This document shows positions 1 through 10,536 of a DNA stretch of 24,711 nt, one piece after another. The stretch covers positions 1-24,711 of the forward strand of contig JAHBMJ010001903.1 in NCBI GenBank assembly GCA_018398765.1. Direction: 5' to 3'. The number at the start of each line of letters is the position of its first letter. Within the stretch, counting starts at the first letter, position 1. Under the pieces are notes generated by a model. It ran no database searches. It was not told where the DNA came from and saw only the letters and a program-made list of their open reading frames with translations. The position numbers and the translations under genes are program-made. This DNA comes from Chromera velia (lineage: Eukaryota > Sar > Chromeraceae).

Positions 1-2
1 TC

Positions 3-1663
<1,661 letters not shown>

Positions 1664-2190
1664 ATAAACAGGAATTGCACGGTCAATTTTGGTTAGCAGT
1701 TAACCGCAAAAAAGCTGAGAAGAAGGACAGAGCGCGTGGAACACACGCTCCAAGGGGGAGGGGCACGTAACATAGTGAGGCGAGCCACGGGACCGGCCAA
1801 TCCCGGGGTGAGCCGAACTAACGCGCACCGCCGCCGCACGGGACGCCCGCAGCTCAGAGACTAACACATACACGCAGGCTCATGGAGGCGCTGCCATGCC
1901 AGTCTGTATTAGAAGAGAATTAAATAAAATAGAAATAAAGTGGAATTAATTCAGTCAGCTGCGTATAGCCTGAATTGAGTAAACAACAGTTGCTTGCAAA
2001 GCTTCTAGAAGCAGTTTGGAAGTGAACCTTGCACTGACAGACTTTTCGTTGTAGAGATCTAACCTAACTAAGTGCGCTCACTTAGGAGAAGAGGAGCTAC
2101 CTCCTTACGCTTACGTGCAAAGCCTGTCTTTCTTGCTTTTTTCATCTAATAAAACATATCAATCAGATCTTTTACCTTGGAACGCGGCTC
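1664..2190 (+). repeat. Gypsy 3' untranslated region and probable 3' LTR
   Basis: After the integrase stop there is about 90 bp of spacer, then a purine-rich tract (AAGGGGGAGGGG, 1752-1763) of the kind that primes plus-strand synthesis. The following ACGTAACATAG resembles a degenerate TGTAACA LTR start. The next roughly 420 bp hold no ORF and contain AATAAA at 2148-2153. The end near 2185-2190 is a guess, as the matching 5' LTR and target-site duplication are not in the window. No other gene is visible here. Confidence 0.5.
2148..2153 (+). terminator. AATAAA polyadenylation signal in the gypsy LTR
   Basis: A canonical AATAAA lies about 485 bp past the integrase stop, followed by a T-rich stretch. 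In an LTR this would mark the R region used for 3' end formation of the element's RNA. The motif is seen directly; its use is inferred. Confidence 0.4.
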
Positions 2191-2242
2191 TCTGTTTCTT
2201 TTCTGTTAAAAGTTTCTCTTCTTTGTCATGGACTTCTGTGAG

Positions 2243-2999
2243 CTATTTGGCAGTCACATCTTGAAAAGCATCCTTAAGTTCCTTTTTACATCTCCCCCAC
2301 ACTCTTTGTCTCATCAAGATTCTTTTTATGAGTATGTTCACATGGTAGTCTGCTTCATTGACCAAAAAGATGAACAGGGCCATTTTGTCGATTTTTCCAT
2401 CCCCTTCTAACTTTCTTACACGCTTTGCTCTTTTGTTCCTCTCGTCTGTCCACCCTTGTGCCAGATAGCCAATGCATTCCTCCCTTTTCCATTCGTACAC
2501 TGGGCATTCTGTGAGCACATGGACCTTATTTTCGAGGACTGAAAGGCCAAGCAAGTCAGAATAGACAAATTCGTTTCTCAAGTGGCACTCTTTGTTCACC
2601 TTTCTGCGGTATTCTTCCTTTTATGACGGCGAGGCTTCTTTCTCCAAGTCTGAATGCTGCTCTCCTTCTATGACCAGGGCGCCGGTTTGGTGTAGTAAGA
2701 GGGGGCTTTTCCAATATCTTCTTCTCTGATGCATGCATGGAGTGCACCAGTATTTCTTTCTGCATTTTCTTTTTTCTCAAGGAAAGACCACAAATGAAGG
2801 CGATTTCTGTTCTGAACCAACCTGAAACCCCGTTGAACTGACTCAGTCTTACTTGTTCTTCTCTTTTTCTTGTCTTAATTGTTTGTTCTACCTGCCTCTT
2901 AAACACTTTCTTCTTTCTTTTTTTTATCTTATCTACGTTTCTTTTTCTCAACCATCTAACTATTCTGTCTCTTGTCTCAAAAGAATTAAGGCTGTTGGC
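2243..2999 (-). pseudogene. LINE C-terminal region with Cys/His motif
   Basis: A basic stretch (2999-2625) leads, after a one-base frame change near 2620, into ECHLRNEF then VLENKVHVLTECPVY. This is the C...H...C pattern ending in CP-Y typical of LINE ORF2 C-termini. The frame then runs to a TAG at 2243-2245. Charged sequence continues beyond that TAG for about 30 codons to a TGA, so whether the TAG was the original stop is unclear. Confidence 0.65.
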
Positions 3000-4653
3000 C
3001 TGCCTGTGCTGGTGCTCTTCTTATCTCAAATGGGTGTTCACCTCTATCATACAGCGCTCTTGCACTCTCTTCTAAGTGGGGAAAGAATTCATACGGATGC
3101 ATTTCCTTTCCCTTTAGTCTGCTGTCCACTCCTCTCTGAACTGCATCGATCAACGCATAGAAGACAGGGGATTCTCTTTTCTTTTTCAAAACAGCAGCCC
3201 CCCATGTCAGCATCCGATCTGCTACCTTCAGCTCTGATTCGCTGCTCGATCGGAAGAAGACCCCCCTTTAAATACATTGATAAGACGCTAAGATACGACG
3301 CTTTCTTTTTCTCGTATGCCCAACACCCACTTCACAAACCTTCTCTGTAACTGGTTGAATTTCTCGAAACTCTTTTTTATGTCGCTGTGGATTTCATAGC
3401 CATATAGCCAAACTGCCCTAGCTAACTATCTGTTTGAACCACTCAAAACAAACACTTGGAGGCAGCTCACCTGTGACTGCTATCTTTGCTTTTAGAGAGT
3501 AGAAAGCTCTTTCTATCTTTCTGTATCTTTTATCCATTATCTTTTCTATCAAACAGTCGTCTGTTATCAAGAAGCCCAGGTATGGGTATTCAGATGCCCT
3601 TTTCAGTTCCTCTCCGGCCAAACTGAACTCATATATATTCCTTCTTTCCTGGTCTCTCCCCTCCCTCCATATGAAGAACATCCATCTTAACTTGATTTGA
3701 CTTGGTTGAAAGAGGAATTTCTATGTCGTTTGTGTAGCCTTCCGCTCCCTTCAGCAGTGTCTTAAAACCTTTTTCCTCCTTTGACTCAAGAAACACGTCG
3801 TCTGCATACAGACCTGCGTCAAAGTCCACTGTGCATCCCTGCACACCCACCTTTGCCTTTATCCTTCCTGCCTATCGTCTGTCTCCCTCCAGTTCTCTGT
3901 CTGCTCTCCTTCTTATTTCAGCAGGCTACAGCAGGCATATCCTTGGTGTACATAGAATAAATGACAGGCCCTGCTGAACCTCCCTGCTTTCCTTTTTTCC
4001 TTTTTCTCTACCACCAGTCTGTTCCTTTCACTCTCATCCTGATGTCTCTTATCGACTCTATAATCTAATTAGCCATCCAGTCTGACAACTTATTTTTAAT
4101 TCTTCAGCTGTCTGTACAGCTTTTTGTGTCTCACTTCATCAAACGTCCTTGTAAAATCTAAAAAAGGAACAAAAAGCACAAGAACACAAACAATATTATT
4201 CAATAAAGGAAAAATTGCGTCGAGCGTACCTGATCCCTTCTTGTATGTAAACTGAAAAGGTGTGGCAGAGTCCATGTGTATCCTTTCTTCCTCACTTGCC
4301 CCCCTCATCACCAGTTCCCCACACTTTGCTATTGCAGAGGTCAAGTGTATGAGTCTCCATGCCCCTAGAAGAGCCTGCATCTTTCCCAGCTTTGGGACCA
4401 GTCTGAGAGCGATTGGCAAGTCGGTCCAGCCTTTTGGCCACCATGTGTATCTTGCTGAGACAAAAAAGAGATAGGTGTAGAGATCGACTGCATTCCGACA
4501 CTTCTTTATTATTTTTAGCACCCCCAGGGGCATGTCATCCTTTCCTGCTGCCTTTCTTGGGTTTTCTGCCTTGTGTATAGCCTTTTTTACTTTTTTTGTC
4601 CTTATGGCGCTTTTTATTGCTCCTGCCCCCGCCCTTGCTCTTTTGATTTCTTT
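3000..4653 (-). pseudogene. LINE reverse transcriptase domain (YADD), multiple frameshifts
   Basis: Reverse transcriptase copies the element's RNA at the nicked target. The part at 4653-4530 continues in frame past the TAG at 4654 with the RT N-terminal segment (RKAAGKDDMPLGVLKIIKK). Motif A is FLDFTRTFDEV near 4130, motif B is QGGSAGPVIYS near 3975-3945, and motif C is LYADDVFLES near 3800. The thumb region follows (EYPYLGFLITDD near 3570; GYEIHSDIKKSFEKF near 3385). Catalytic aspartates of A and C are intact. Frames differ between A, B and C, so at least three indels have accumulated. In-frame TAG codons occur at 4065-4067, 4008-4010, 3872-3874 and 3418-3420. Confidence 0.8.
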
Positions 4654-4656
4654 CTA

Positions 4657-5409
4657 CCCATCTTTTTTCCCCCTGTTCTCTGCTTCCTCTCTTTTCCTTA
4701 CGTTTCCTTCTATCTGGAAAAGTTTTTCGTTCCCTCTCGCTATCTCGTCATTTGACATCCTATTCTTTTGGCGCACTTCCTTTCTTGTTGAGAGGGCTCT
4801 CCATATACTCCATCCGCCTCTGTCTTCTTTCAATTGATTTATTTTTCTCTGTGTTCTTCTTGTGCGGTCCCTCTGTTTTCTTTTTCTTTTAATCCTTCTG
4901 TATTCTTTGCTTACCTCTCTTTTCTCCGTTTTTGCCCTTTCTAACTCTTCTTTTGCAATTCTTTTTATCTCTTCTTCATGTGCAAGAGTCTCTCTCTCCT
5001 TTTTTTTAGCCTTAGCTACTTTCTCGTCTGCTTTTCTTTCTCTGTTTCGTGCTTCTTTTTCTTTTTTCTTGCAGATGACTTCAAGGGGGTCATCAAGGAG
5101 TATTTCTGTCCCTCTTCTCTTTTGTTTCTCTCTTTGTGCTGCTTTCATGTATTCCTCTCTGACCACCATCTCTATTCTTCTGTATTCCTCTTCTAATGTT
5201 TTTCTTTCTACACCAAAGCCCTCTTCTTTTTGCAAGATGTCTCGAGGTTTTCTTTTTCTATTCTTTTCAATTCTTTTTTCAAGGCCTTCCGTGAATTCCT
5301 TCTCCGCTCTTGCAGGTAGAGGACCCCACCATCTTTTCTTTATTTGGTCTTCCTCTCTTAACTCAATTTCCTTCTTTTTCTTCTTTTTTCCTTTCTCCGG
5401 TTCTTCCTT
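4657..5409 (-). pseudogene. LINE charged linker between endonuclease and reverse transcriptase
   Basis: About 250 codons, dominated by Lys, Glu and Arg in heptad-like runs, continue the endonuclease frame without interruption up to a TAG at 4654-4656. The complementary plus strand is therefore extremely T- and C-rich, which creates spurious hydrophobic reading frames there. Such basic coiled linkers are common between the endonuclease and RT of non-LTR elements and may bind RNA. No enzymatic motif is visible in it. Confidence 0.65.
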
Positions 5410-6558
5410 TATCTGTACTTTCAGGCTTATACACAGTGCAAGGTGGTCGAAATTAAGGGAGTGGAGGGGGTGGATTGTGAAGAACAAAACAGAAGGGAGC
5501 AACTCAGGGGACACGCACACATAGTCATTCACTGCCTTCTCTTCGTTACCTACCATGCACGCATCAAATGTATATCGTTCATCGAAGTCAAACGCCTCCT
5601 CCTCCTTTCCTTCCTCGATGCAACATTTTTGCAGTCCGTTAAAGAGAACGATCTTTCTTCCTTGTCAATGACAAAAAGAAATGAAGATGTCTCTTCGCTT
5701 ATCTGCCTTCTTGTTCTCTGACTCTCTATATAGTCTTGAATCCCCTTTTCCTTTTTCCGCTTCTCTTTCTGCTCTTGGTCTGTCTATCTCTCCGTCACCC
5801 CACACCATGCGTGGTGCCAGGGTGACCATCCCTGTTCTTGCATTGAAATCTCCTCTAATACATTGAAGACTCCTTTTTCCTCCTTTTATTTCTGATTTCC
5901 TTTTGATCCCTTCCAATTTTTCGTTTACCTCTTCAAGCAGTGTTTCATCTTCTTGAGGGGAGTCTGTACAAAGGTCATATATTCCCACTACGCACGGCTA
6001 GTTGAGATCGTCAGGGGCACTCACCCATGTAGCAGCTCTGCTCATCCTCTCTGCTTCGAATCCTAACCCTTTCGCTTTCTCCTCTATCAGTATTACTACC
6101 CTTCCTATTTGCTTCACTTCCTCTTCTTCCTCGTGTTGTCCTTTTTTTATCAGTGGAAAGTTTTGTCCTTCTAGTTTTCTGTTCACAGTCGAACATTTGT
6201 GCAGGGCCGATCCTGTCTCAACTAAAAATAGAATGTCTGCCTCTTGTACCTCTCTTTCAAAGCTTTCTGAAGCTAGAACAGTCTCCAATTTCAAAACACT
6301 TCCTCGGCAGTTAAACCACCATATATTCAAGACTTCTTCTCCCATTTTCCCAGTTTTTGTTGACTGCTTGACACTGCTTGCATAATTGTTTTCCACCTCT
6401 TCACTTTCTAATTCTTCTTTGCTTCCTTCTCTTTTTTTGTTTTCTCCCCCTTCTGATTCTGTTATGGATGACAGGATGCTTGACAGAGGAGAGAGCGCGA
6501 CTGTTTCTTCTGAATCTCATTACGACAAAATTGGAGAAAGAGGAGGTGACGGAGGGTT
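5410..6558 (-). pseudogene. LINE APE-type endonuclease domain, two in-frame stops
   Basis: This domain nicks target DNA to prime reverse transcription. Family motifs appear in order: LNIWWFNCRG (N-terminal strand), DILFLVET (catalytic Glu), VVGIYDLCTDSP, IRGDFNARTG (Asp and Asn of the active site), DYVCVSPELLP and FDHLAL (the catalytic Asp-His, normally SDH). About 50 residues rich in Ser and Glu precede it. All lie in one minus-strand frame. The frame is broken by TAG at 5998-6000 and TGA at 5665-5667, with recognisable domain sequence on both sides of each, so these are internal nonsense codons and not gene ends. The Ser of SDH replaced by Phe is a further sign of decay. Confidence 0.8.
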
Positions 6559-6574
6559 TTAAGGTATAGGACTT

Positions 6575-6965
6575 CGAGGGGGTGGAGGTGGGGGGGGAGG
6601 TGGAGGCGGGGGGGGAGGTGAGAGAGGTGGAAGGGGAGGACTAAAGTCAGACGGCGCATGCGAATGAGAAGAAAAAAGAAGAGAAAGGGGAAAAGGGCAC
6701 GTGTTTTTGTAAGAGGAGAGAGCTGACAAAAAGGATGAATGGCGGTTCTCCCAACCTGGCCTCTTCCCGTCCCCCCACCCTCTTTTTTCATAGCTTTTCA
6801 TTCCCACGCCAGGACCGGGAGAAGTCAGAGGAAAACAAAACAGTGGGGGCTCAGGAGAGGGGTGGGGCAAAAGGGAGCAAGACGTGGGTGCGTGTGTGTG
6901 CATGTGTGTGAGAGAATGTGGGGGAAGAGGAGGTACAGGGGGGAGGTGGAGGGGGAGGACCAAGG
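6575..6965. repeat. G-rich low-complexity DNA with a duplicated block
   Basis: Runs of G spaced by GGAGGT units occur at 6577-6640 and again at 6920-6962. Each block ends in a near-identical tail (GGGGAGGACTAAAGTCAGAC versus GGGGAGGACCAAGGTCAGAC), so the two are diverged copies about 310 bp apart. The G tracts could form G-quadruplexes. Long Pro-rich frames on the minus strand are a by-product of the repeat, and I see no gene here. Confidence 0.6.
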
Positions 6966-7004
6966 TCAGACTAAATTAAATTTTAGGCCTGAGAATACCT
7001 GAGA

Positions 7005-7765
7005 AACTTTAGTATGATAGGGTCTATCAAATTCTATCAAATCTACTTCAAATCTGACCCTTTAACCTCAAATCTTCGAGGTCAATCCGTCATTCGGTCT
7101 CTCAAATGAGTCTTCACACTTTTTTGTGCGAAAAAAAAAATGATCACAAAAAGATTTTTTCATCGGTTTCACATGAATATGAACGCCCAAAAGCTTTTAA
7201 TTCCAAAGGTCTGTTCAGTGAAAAAGAGGTCATCCAGTCTATTTTCCAGACATTCAAGTTTTGATTGAGGGTTTGAAGTGGTTTTTTGTTGTGCTGTGGC
7301 AGTTTTTACGCTTTTTTGTTAAATTGCCCCTTCTTGGCCCCCCCCTCTATCAAACTAATCAATGATGTCAAACAATCCCACAGGTCATGCATAACAACAA
7401 GAAAATTCTAGTCTTAAATTAAAATGACTCTCTAGGATAACTCTAAGATACTAGCTAAGATAAAAACTTATGTAAACTCTTAGCTTTGACAATAGTTTAT
7501 TATAATTTTAAGAGTCTTAATTTAGCTTTTAGTCTAGTTTTTAGTGATTTTCTTGTCTCTAAGGCTTTCTAGAATTTGCTAGTGGTGTCGAATGTGTCAT
7601 ATCGTCTTCAGTGCTACCGAGAGTGACCTCTAGACTTTAACCTCAAATCTACCTCAAATCTGGTCAGATTTGTCAATGAACTTGAAGCTCAAATCAAATA
7701 AATCAAATCAAATCAAATTAAATCAAATCAAATCAAATCCTATCAAATCAAATCTGGTTACTAAG
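7005..7765. repeat. AT-rich segment with AAATC repeats and an inverted repeat
   Basis: The 16-mer CTTTAACCTCAAATCT occurs exactly at 7060-7075 and 7635-7650, bracketing an AT-rich interior. A pentameric CAAAT array fills roughly 7675-7756. Inside, 7394-7431 and 7511-7557 form an imperfect inverted repeat (both arms carry forms of ACAAGAAAATTC and AGAGTC), as in a degenerate MITE-like hairpin. There is no coding frame. Confidence 0.5.
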
Positions 7766-9190
7766 GGCGGAACGAGGCTTGAAACATGTTTGCACGGAGC
7801 TCTCCACCCAGGGGGCACTTATATTAAATCCCCTGCAACTCCGGCCTCTGACCTCTGAGGCGACGCTCGCGGGGGTGTACACATATGCACACAGGCCCCG
7901 GCACGCCCTCACAACTTGACAAAGAAGATATGCATGTATGATGCATGTAACGGCCCGCGCCTGGGTTCCACACCGATGCATGTATGGCTCCGCAGAGGGC
8001 GGAGCTATAAATCCATTAATGCCCCCCGGGGCTTTTGGAGTTGTGAGCGGAGCGAGCGGCTCTGTAGCTGTTGATATCATTTGAGCGAAATCCAATGACT
8101 AAAAACGTTGTTTTATGGCCAATACAGCTTAAAAATAACTGCAATTCAAAAATTTACGTTCCTGGTCCTCTTCATTAAGTTTATTTTAATTCTTTTATTT
8201 TAAAAGTTATGCTTTCTTTTTCGCATTTTATTCTAGCGTTTTATTAGAAACTATATCGCGATTATTCAAAAAATATACCAAGTTATCGGTTATAACTCGA
8301 TCCAGAACTCTAGCTAGAACTCGATACTTAGTACAAATGGCACATTCACACATTGGAAACTTACTAGGAAACTTAATGAACTAATTGTTTAAAAGAGTTA
8401 ACATCTGGTTAGGAACTTACTAAACACAATTTTGAAAGTGGATGTTTAAGGTTATTTGGGGATCCTTGACCCCTTAACTTCGTAACCAGTACAAAAAATC
8501 CCCACCAAATTGGCATACATGCTGAATAGTTGCAATGCAGGACATGCTCAGGGTGCCCCTGGGAGAGCACCTCTTGCCGGGGTCTCTCTCTCTGTGAGTG
8601 GGATGCAGTGGAAAGGGGAAGGTGTGTGTGTAGGGGGGGGGTACTGTGGGTGGGGGGGTCGGGTCACGACTCGGGTGGTTGGGGGCGAGTTTGGAGTGAC
8701 TTCGGCTTCCCCCTCACCCTCTCCTTTTCTTCCTCAGACTCTCTCTCGGACAGTCAACTCTCGAGGGTGGACACCTCTCGTTCACTTTGGTGAGGATGCG
8801 CATCCCCCCTCACTTTCTCCTTTGCCTGCTTTGCCATCCCTCTCTCTCTCAAGAAGCAAAGAAAAGAACACACCGACCGGACCACCCCCTCGTCTGTTCC
8901 ACCTGCATGCCGTCTCTCTGTGTCGTTTCTGCAGACAACAGAAGGAGTCGGAAGATGAGTGTCACTGAGAACACGGGAAGTCTGTGGCTGTGTCTCACCA
9001 ATTGTTTCTGGCTCTGCTTTTGCTTTGCCGGTAAAAACAATTTCTTTCGAAAGAGTGAAGCTTGCCGAGAAGGAAACAAAAACCTCTTTTTCAGAGAACA
9101 AAAGAAAAAGATGAACACCCCCCACGGAACAGACAAATCAGATCACTCGCACGCGAAAACAAAAACAAACAAACAGACAGACCCACTTAC
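7766..9190. other. No gene seen; mixed GC-rich and AT-rich spacer
   Basis: 7766-8090 is GC-rich with ATGCATGTATG-type words. 8095-8500 is strongly AT-rich. 8500-9190 is purine- and pyrimidine-skewed with CT and GGGGT runs (poly-G at 8633-8641). Reading frames of 80-190 codons exist on both strands at 8510-9190. They lack recognisable domains and follow the base skew, so I do not call them genes. 9140-9190 is probably intron of the minus-strand exon next to it. Confidence 0.5.
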
Positions 9191-9419
9191 CCATGTCTGC
9201 ATCCCCATCCATCCATCTGTCGATGGTCCTCCAGTCGTCCTTGTCGATCTTGAAATGAAGAGTGCCTGCCTGAGCACGCTGTTGCGGATCAGTCCGTCCA
9301 TTACCGTTCGCAGCTTCCACCTCGACGTCATTCGCGTAGTCGGAATGAAGCCCGCCAGAGTCAATGCATACCGGTGAGGGTTGATCACATGCATGCGATC
9401 GGGGGGGGAACCGAAGTCC
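9191..9419 (-). CDS. Internal exon of an unrecognised minus-strand gene
   Basis: On the minus strand this 229-nt block is bounded by an acceptor (TTAATTCAG, exon from 9419) and a strong donor (G|GTAAGTGGG after 9191). Two frames are open throughout. The one starting in phase 0 (GLRFPPRSHACDQ... ending DKDDWRTIDRWMDGDADM) shows a purine-first codon pattern over many codons and is my preferred reading. The alternative (DFGSPPDRMHVINP...) is in phase with a candidate exon upstream at 9993-9879. I do not recognise either product. The acidic, Trp-containing end of the preferred frame suggests a soluble segment. Confidence 0.45.
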
Positions 9420-9878
9420 CTGAATTAAGCAGTCATGCTTGCAGGAGATGAGGAAGATCGCAGATTCCTTCCAGATCTGCAGACAGGTACAAAACAAAAG
9501 CAAGAGACACAAAGAGAAGAGGAATGAAGTTCCCTCCCGGTCGACAGACAGACAGACTGCTTTTTCCTGAGAAAAGACATCTGTGGGCTTTGTTGTTCGA
9601 TTGACGAACGGCTCATACGCGAACAAAGGGTGGGTACGCAGACAAGAGGGGTGGATAGAAACAAACGCCAAAAGGGAGTCAGAGGGACGATCCTCTAGAC
9701 GAAAGGGAAAATCTTTCTCATGGAAAGTGCAGCGATCGGCGCATTCCTCTGTTTTCATGTCGGTCTTTCTGTCTGTCCTCCTTTTCTTTCCGTGTATGCA
9801 GTGGCCGCGACCGACCAGGGGCATCTTTTGGTCCTCTTCTTCCTCTTCAGCCGACACTGGGGCCGCAACTGCTCCTAC

Positions 9879-9993
9879 GGCTGTGGTTGTGGGTTTTCGT
9901 CATCTTCCTGATATATGGTGCTTTGTTGTCCTCGAGGGCCCCTCCCGTCTCCCCTTGCGCCGCCGCGGCCCCCGTTGGCTGTCTGGTTCTCTC
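9879..9993 (-). CDS. Candidate exon, Gly/Arg-rich then acidic
   Basis: The minus strand has an acceptor CCTATTCAG before 9993 and a possible donor CC|GTAGGAG after 9879, giving 115 nt. In phase 1 it would encode a Gly/Arg-rich stretch (GGRGGARGDGRGPRG) followed by YQEDDENPQPQP. RGG-type segments are known in RNA-binding proteins, but this is too short to assign. It may belong to the same gene as the exon at 9191-9419. Between the two, 9420-9878 shows no other supported exon. Confidence 0.3.
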
Positions 9994-10536
9994 CTGAATA
10001 GGATTCAAGGAAGAAAACGCTAAAGAAGAGAAAGAGGCGGAAGAAGCGGCTGGAGGGGGCAACGGAAAGTCTTTGGGAAGAGAGGCGCCTCGTCTCTGAT
10101 TTTTACTTCTGTGAAGTGGGTCTTGGGCCCTGGTGCAAATTTAGAGGGCTCAGCTGGCCCTCGCATGCAGGGAGCAGAGGCACCAGGCCATCATGATCAG
10201 GTCTCTATCCTCCATGGCGTTGGAACAGAAGGACACAAAAGAGAGAAGAGACTGATGTGAACTCGAAGCTTCTCTGGGGTCTGAGTTGGGGGGAGCAGGA
10301 GACGGACTTCTGCCACCTCAATTTTTCGATTTCTTCTTTTCGGCCTGCATCTTTCTTTCTTTCTGGCCCTTTGATTCCCTCTTCGCACCAGTCCTCTGCA
10401 TGTGCCTCCTTTGCTCCTTCTTCCTGGTCCCCTTTTTCATCCCAAACCCCTTACTTTCCGAGTCCATTTCCCCCTTACTCTCCTTCTTAGTCCCCTCTGC
10501 TTTTCTTTTCTGGACGCATCCCCTTTCTCGGAGCCG
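9994..10536. other. No gene seen; spacer or 3' region
   Basis: I find no exon with convincing splice sites or coding signal here. It lies between the stop codon of the minus-strand spliced gene (10537) and the next minus-strand exon-like block. The plus strand is T/C-rich around 10320-10530. It may contain the 3' end and polyadenylation region of the upstream minus-strand gene, but I see no clear signal. Confidence 0.4.

Larger units (their letters stand above)
2190..6560 (-). mobile_element. Decayed LINE (non-LTR retrotransposon)
   Basis: Read on the minus strand the region gives, in order, an APE/EEP endonuclease, a long basic coiled-coil-like linker, a reverse transcriptase and a C-terminal Cys/His motif. 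This is the standard layout of an ORF2-type LINE protein. The upstream limit of the open frame is a TAA at 6559-6561. One frame runs unchanged from 6558 to 4096 except for three stop codons. Below 4096 the frame changes repeatedly (near 4096, 3930, 3650, 3400, 3280, 3000 and 2620). No gag-like ORF1 or target-site duplication was found. The copy cannot be autonomous. Its 3' end abuts the gypsy LTR. Confidence 0.85.

Noticed and set aside
2243-2245. TAG after the LINE C-terminal motif counted as internal
   Set aside because: It could be the element's genuine stop; the 30 open codons after it are too few to decide.
3288-3290. Another apparent TAG in the LINE
   Set aside because: The LINE-like sequence at that point reads better in a different frame (ASYLSVLSMYLKGGLLPIEQRI), so this TAG is not counted as in-frame.
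6559-6963. Pro-rich minus-strand ORF of 134 codons
   Set aside because: It is a direct product of G-rich low-complexity DNA, with no conserved motif.
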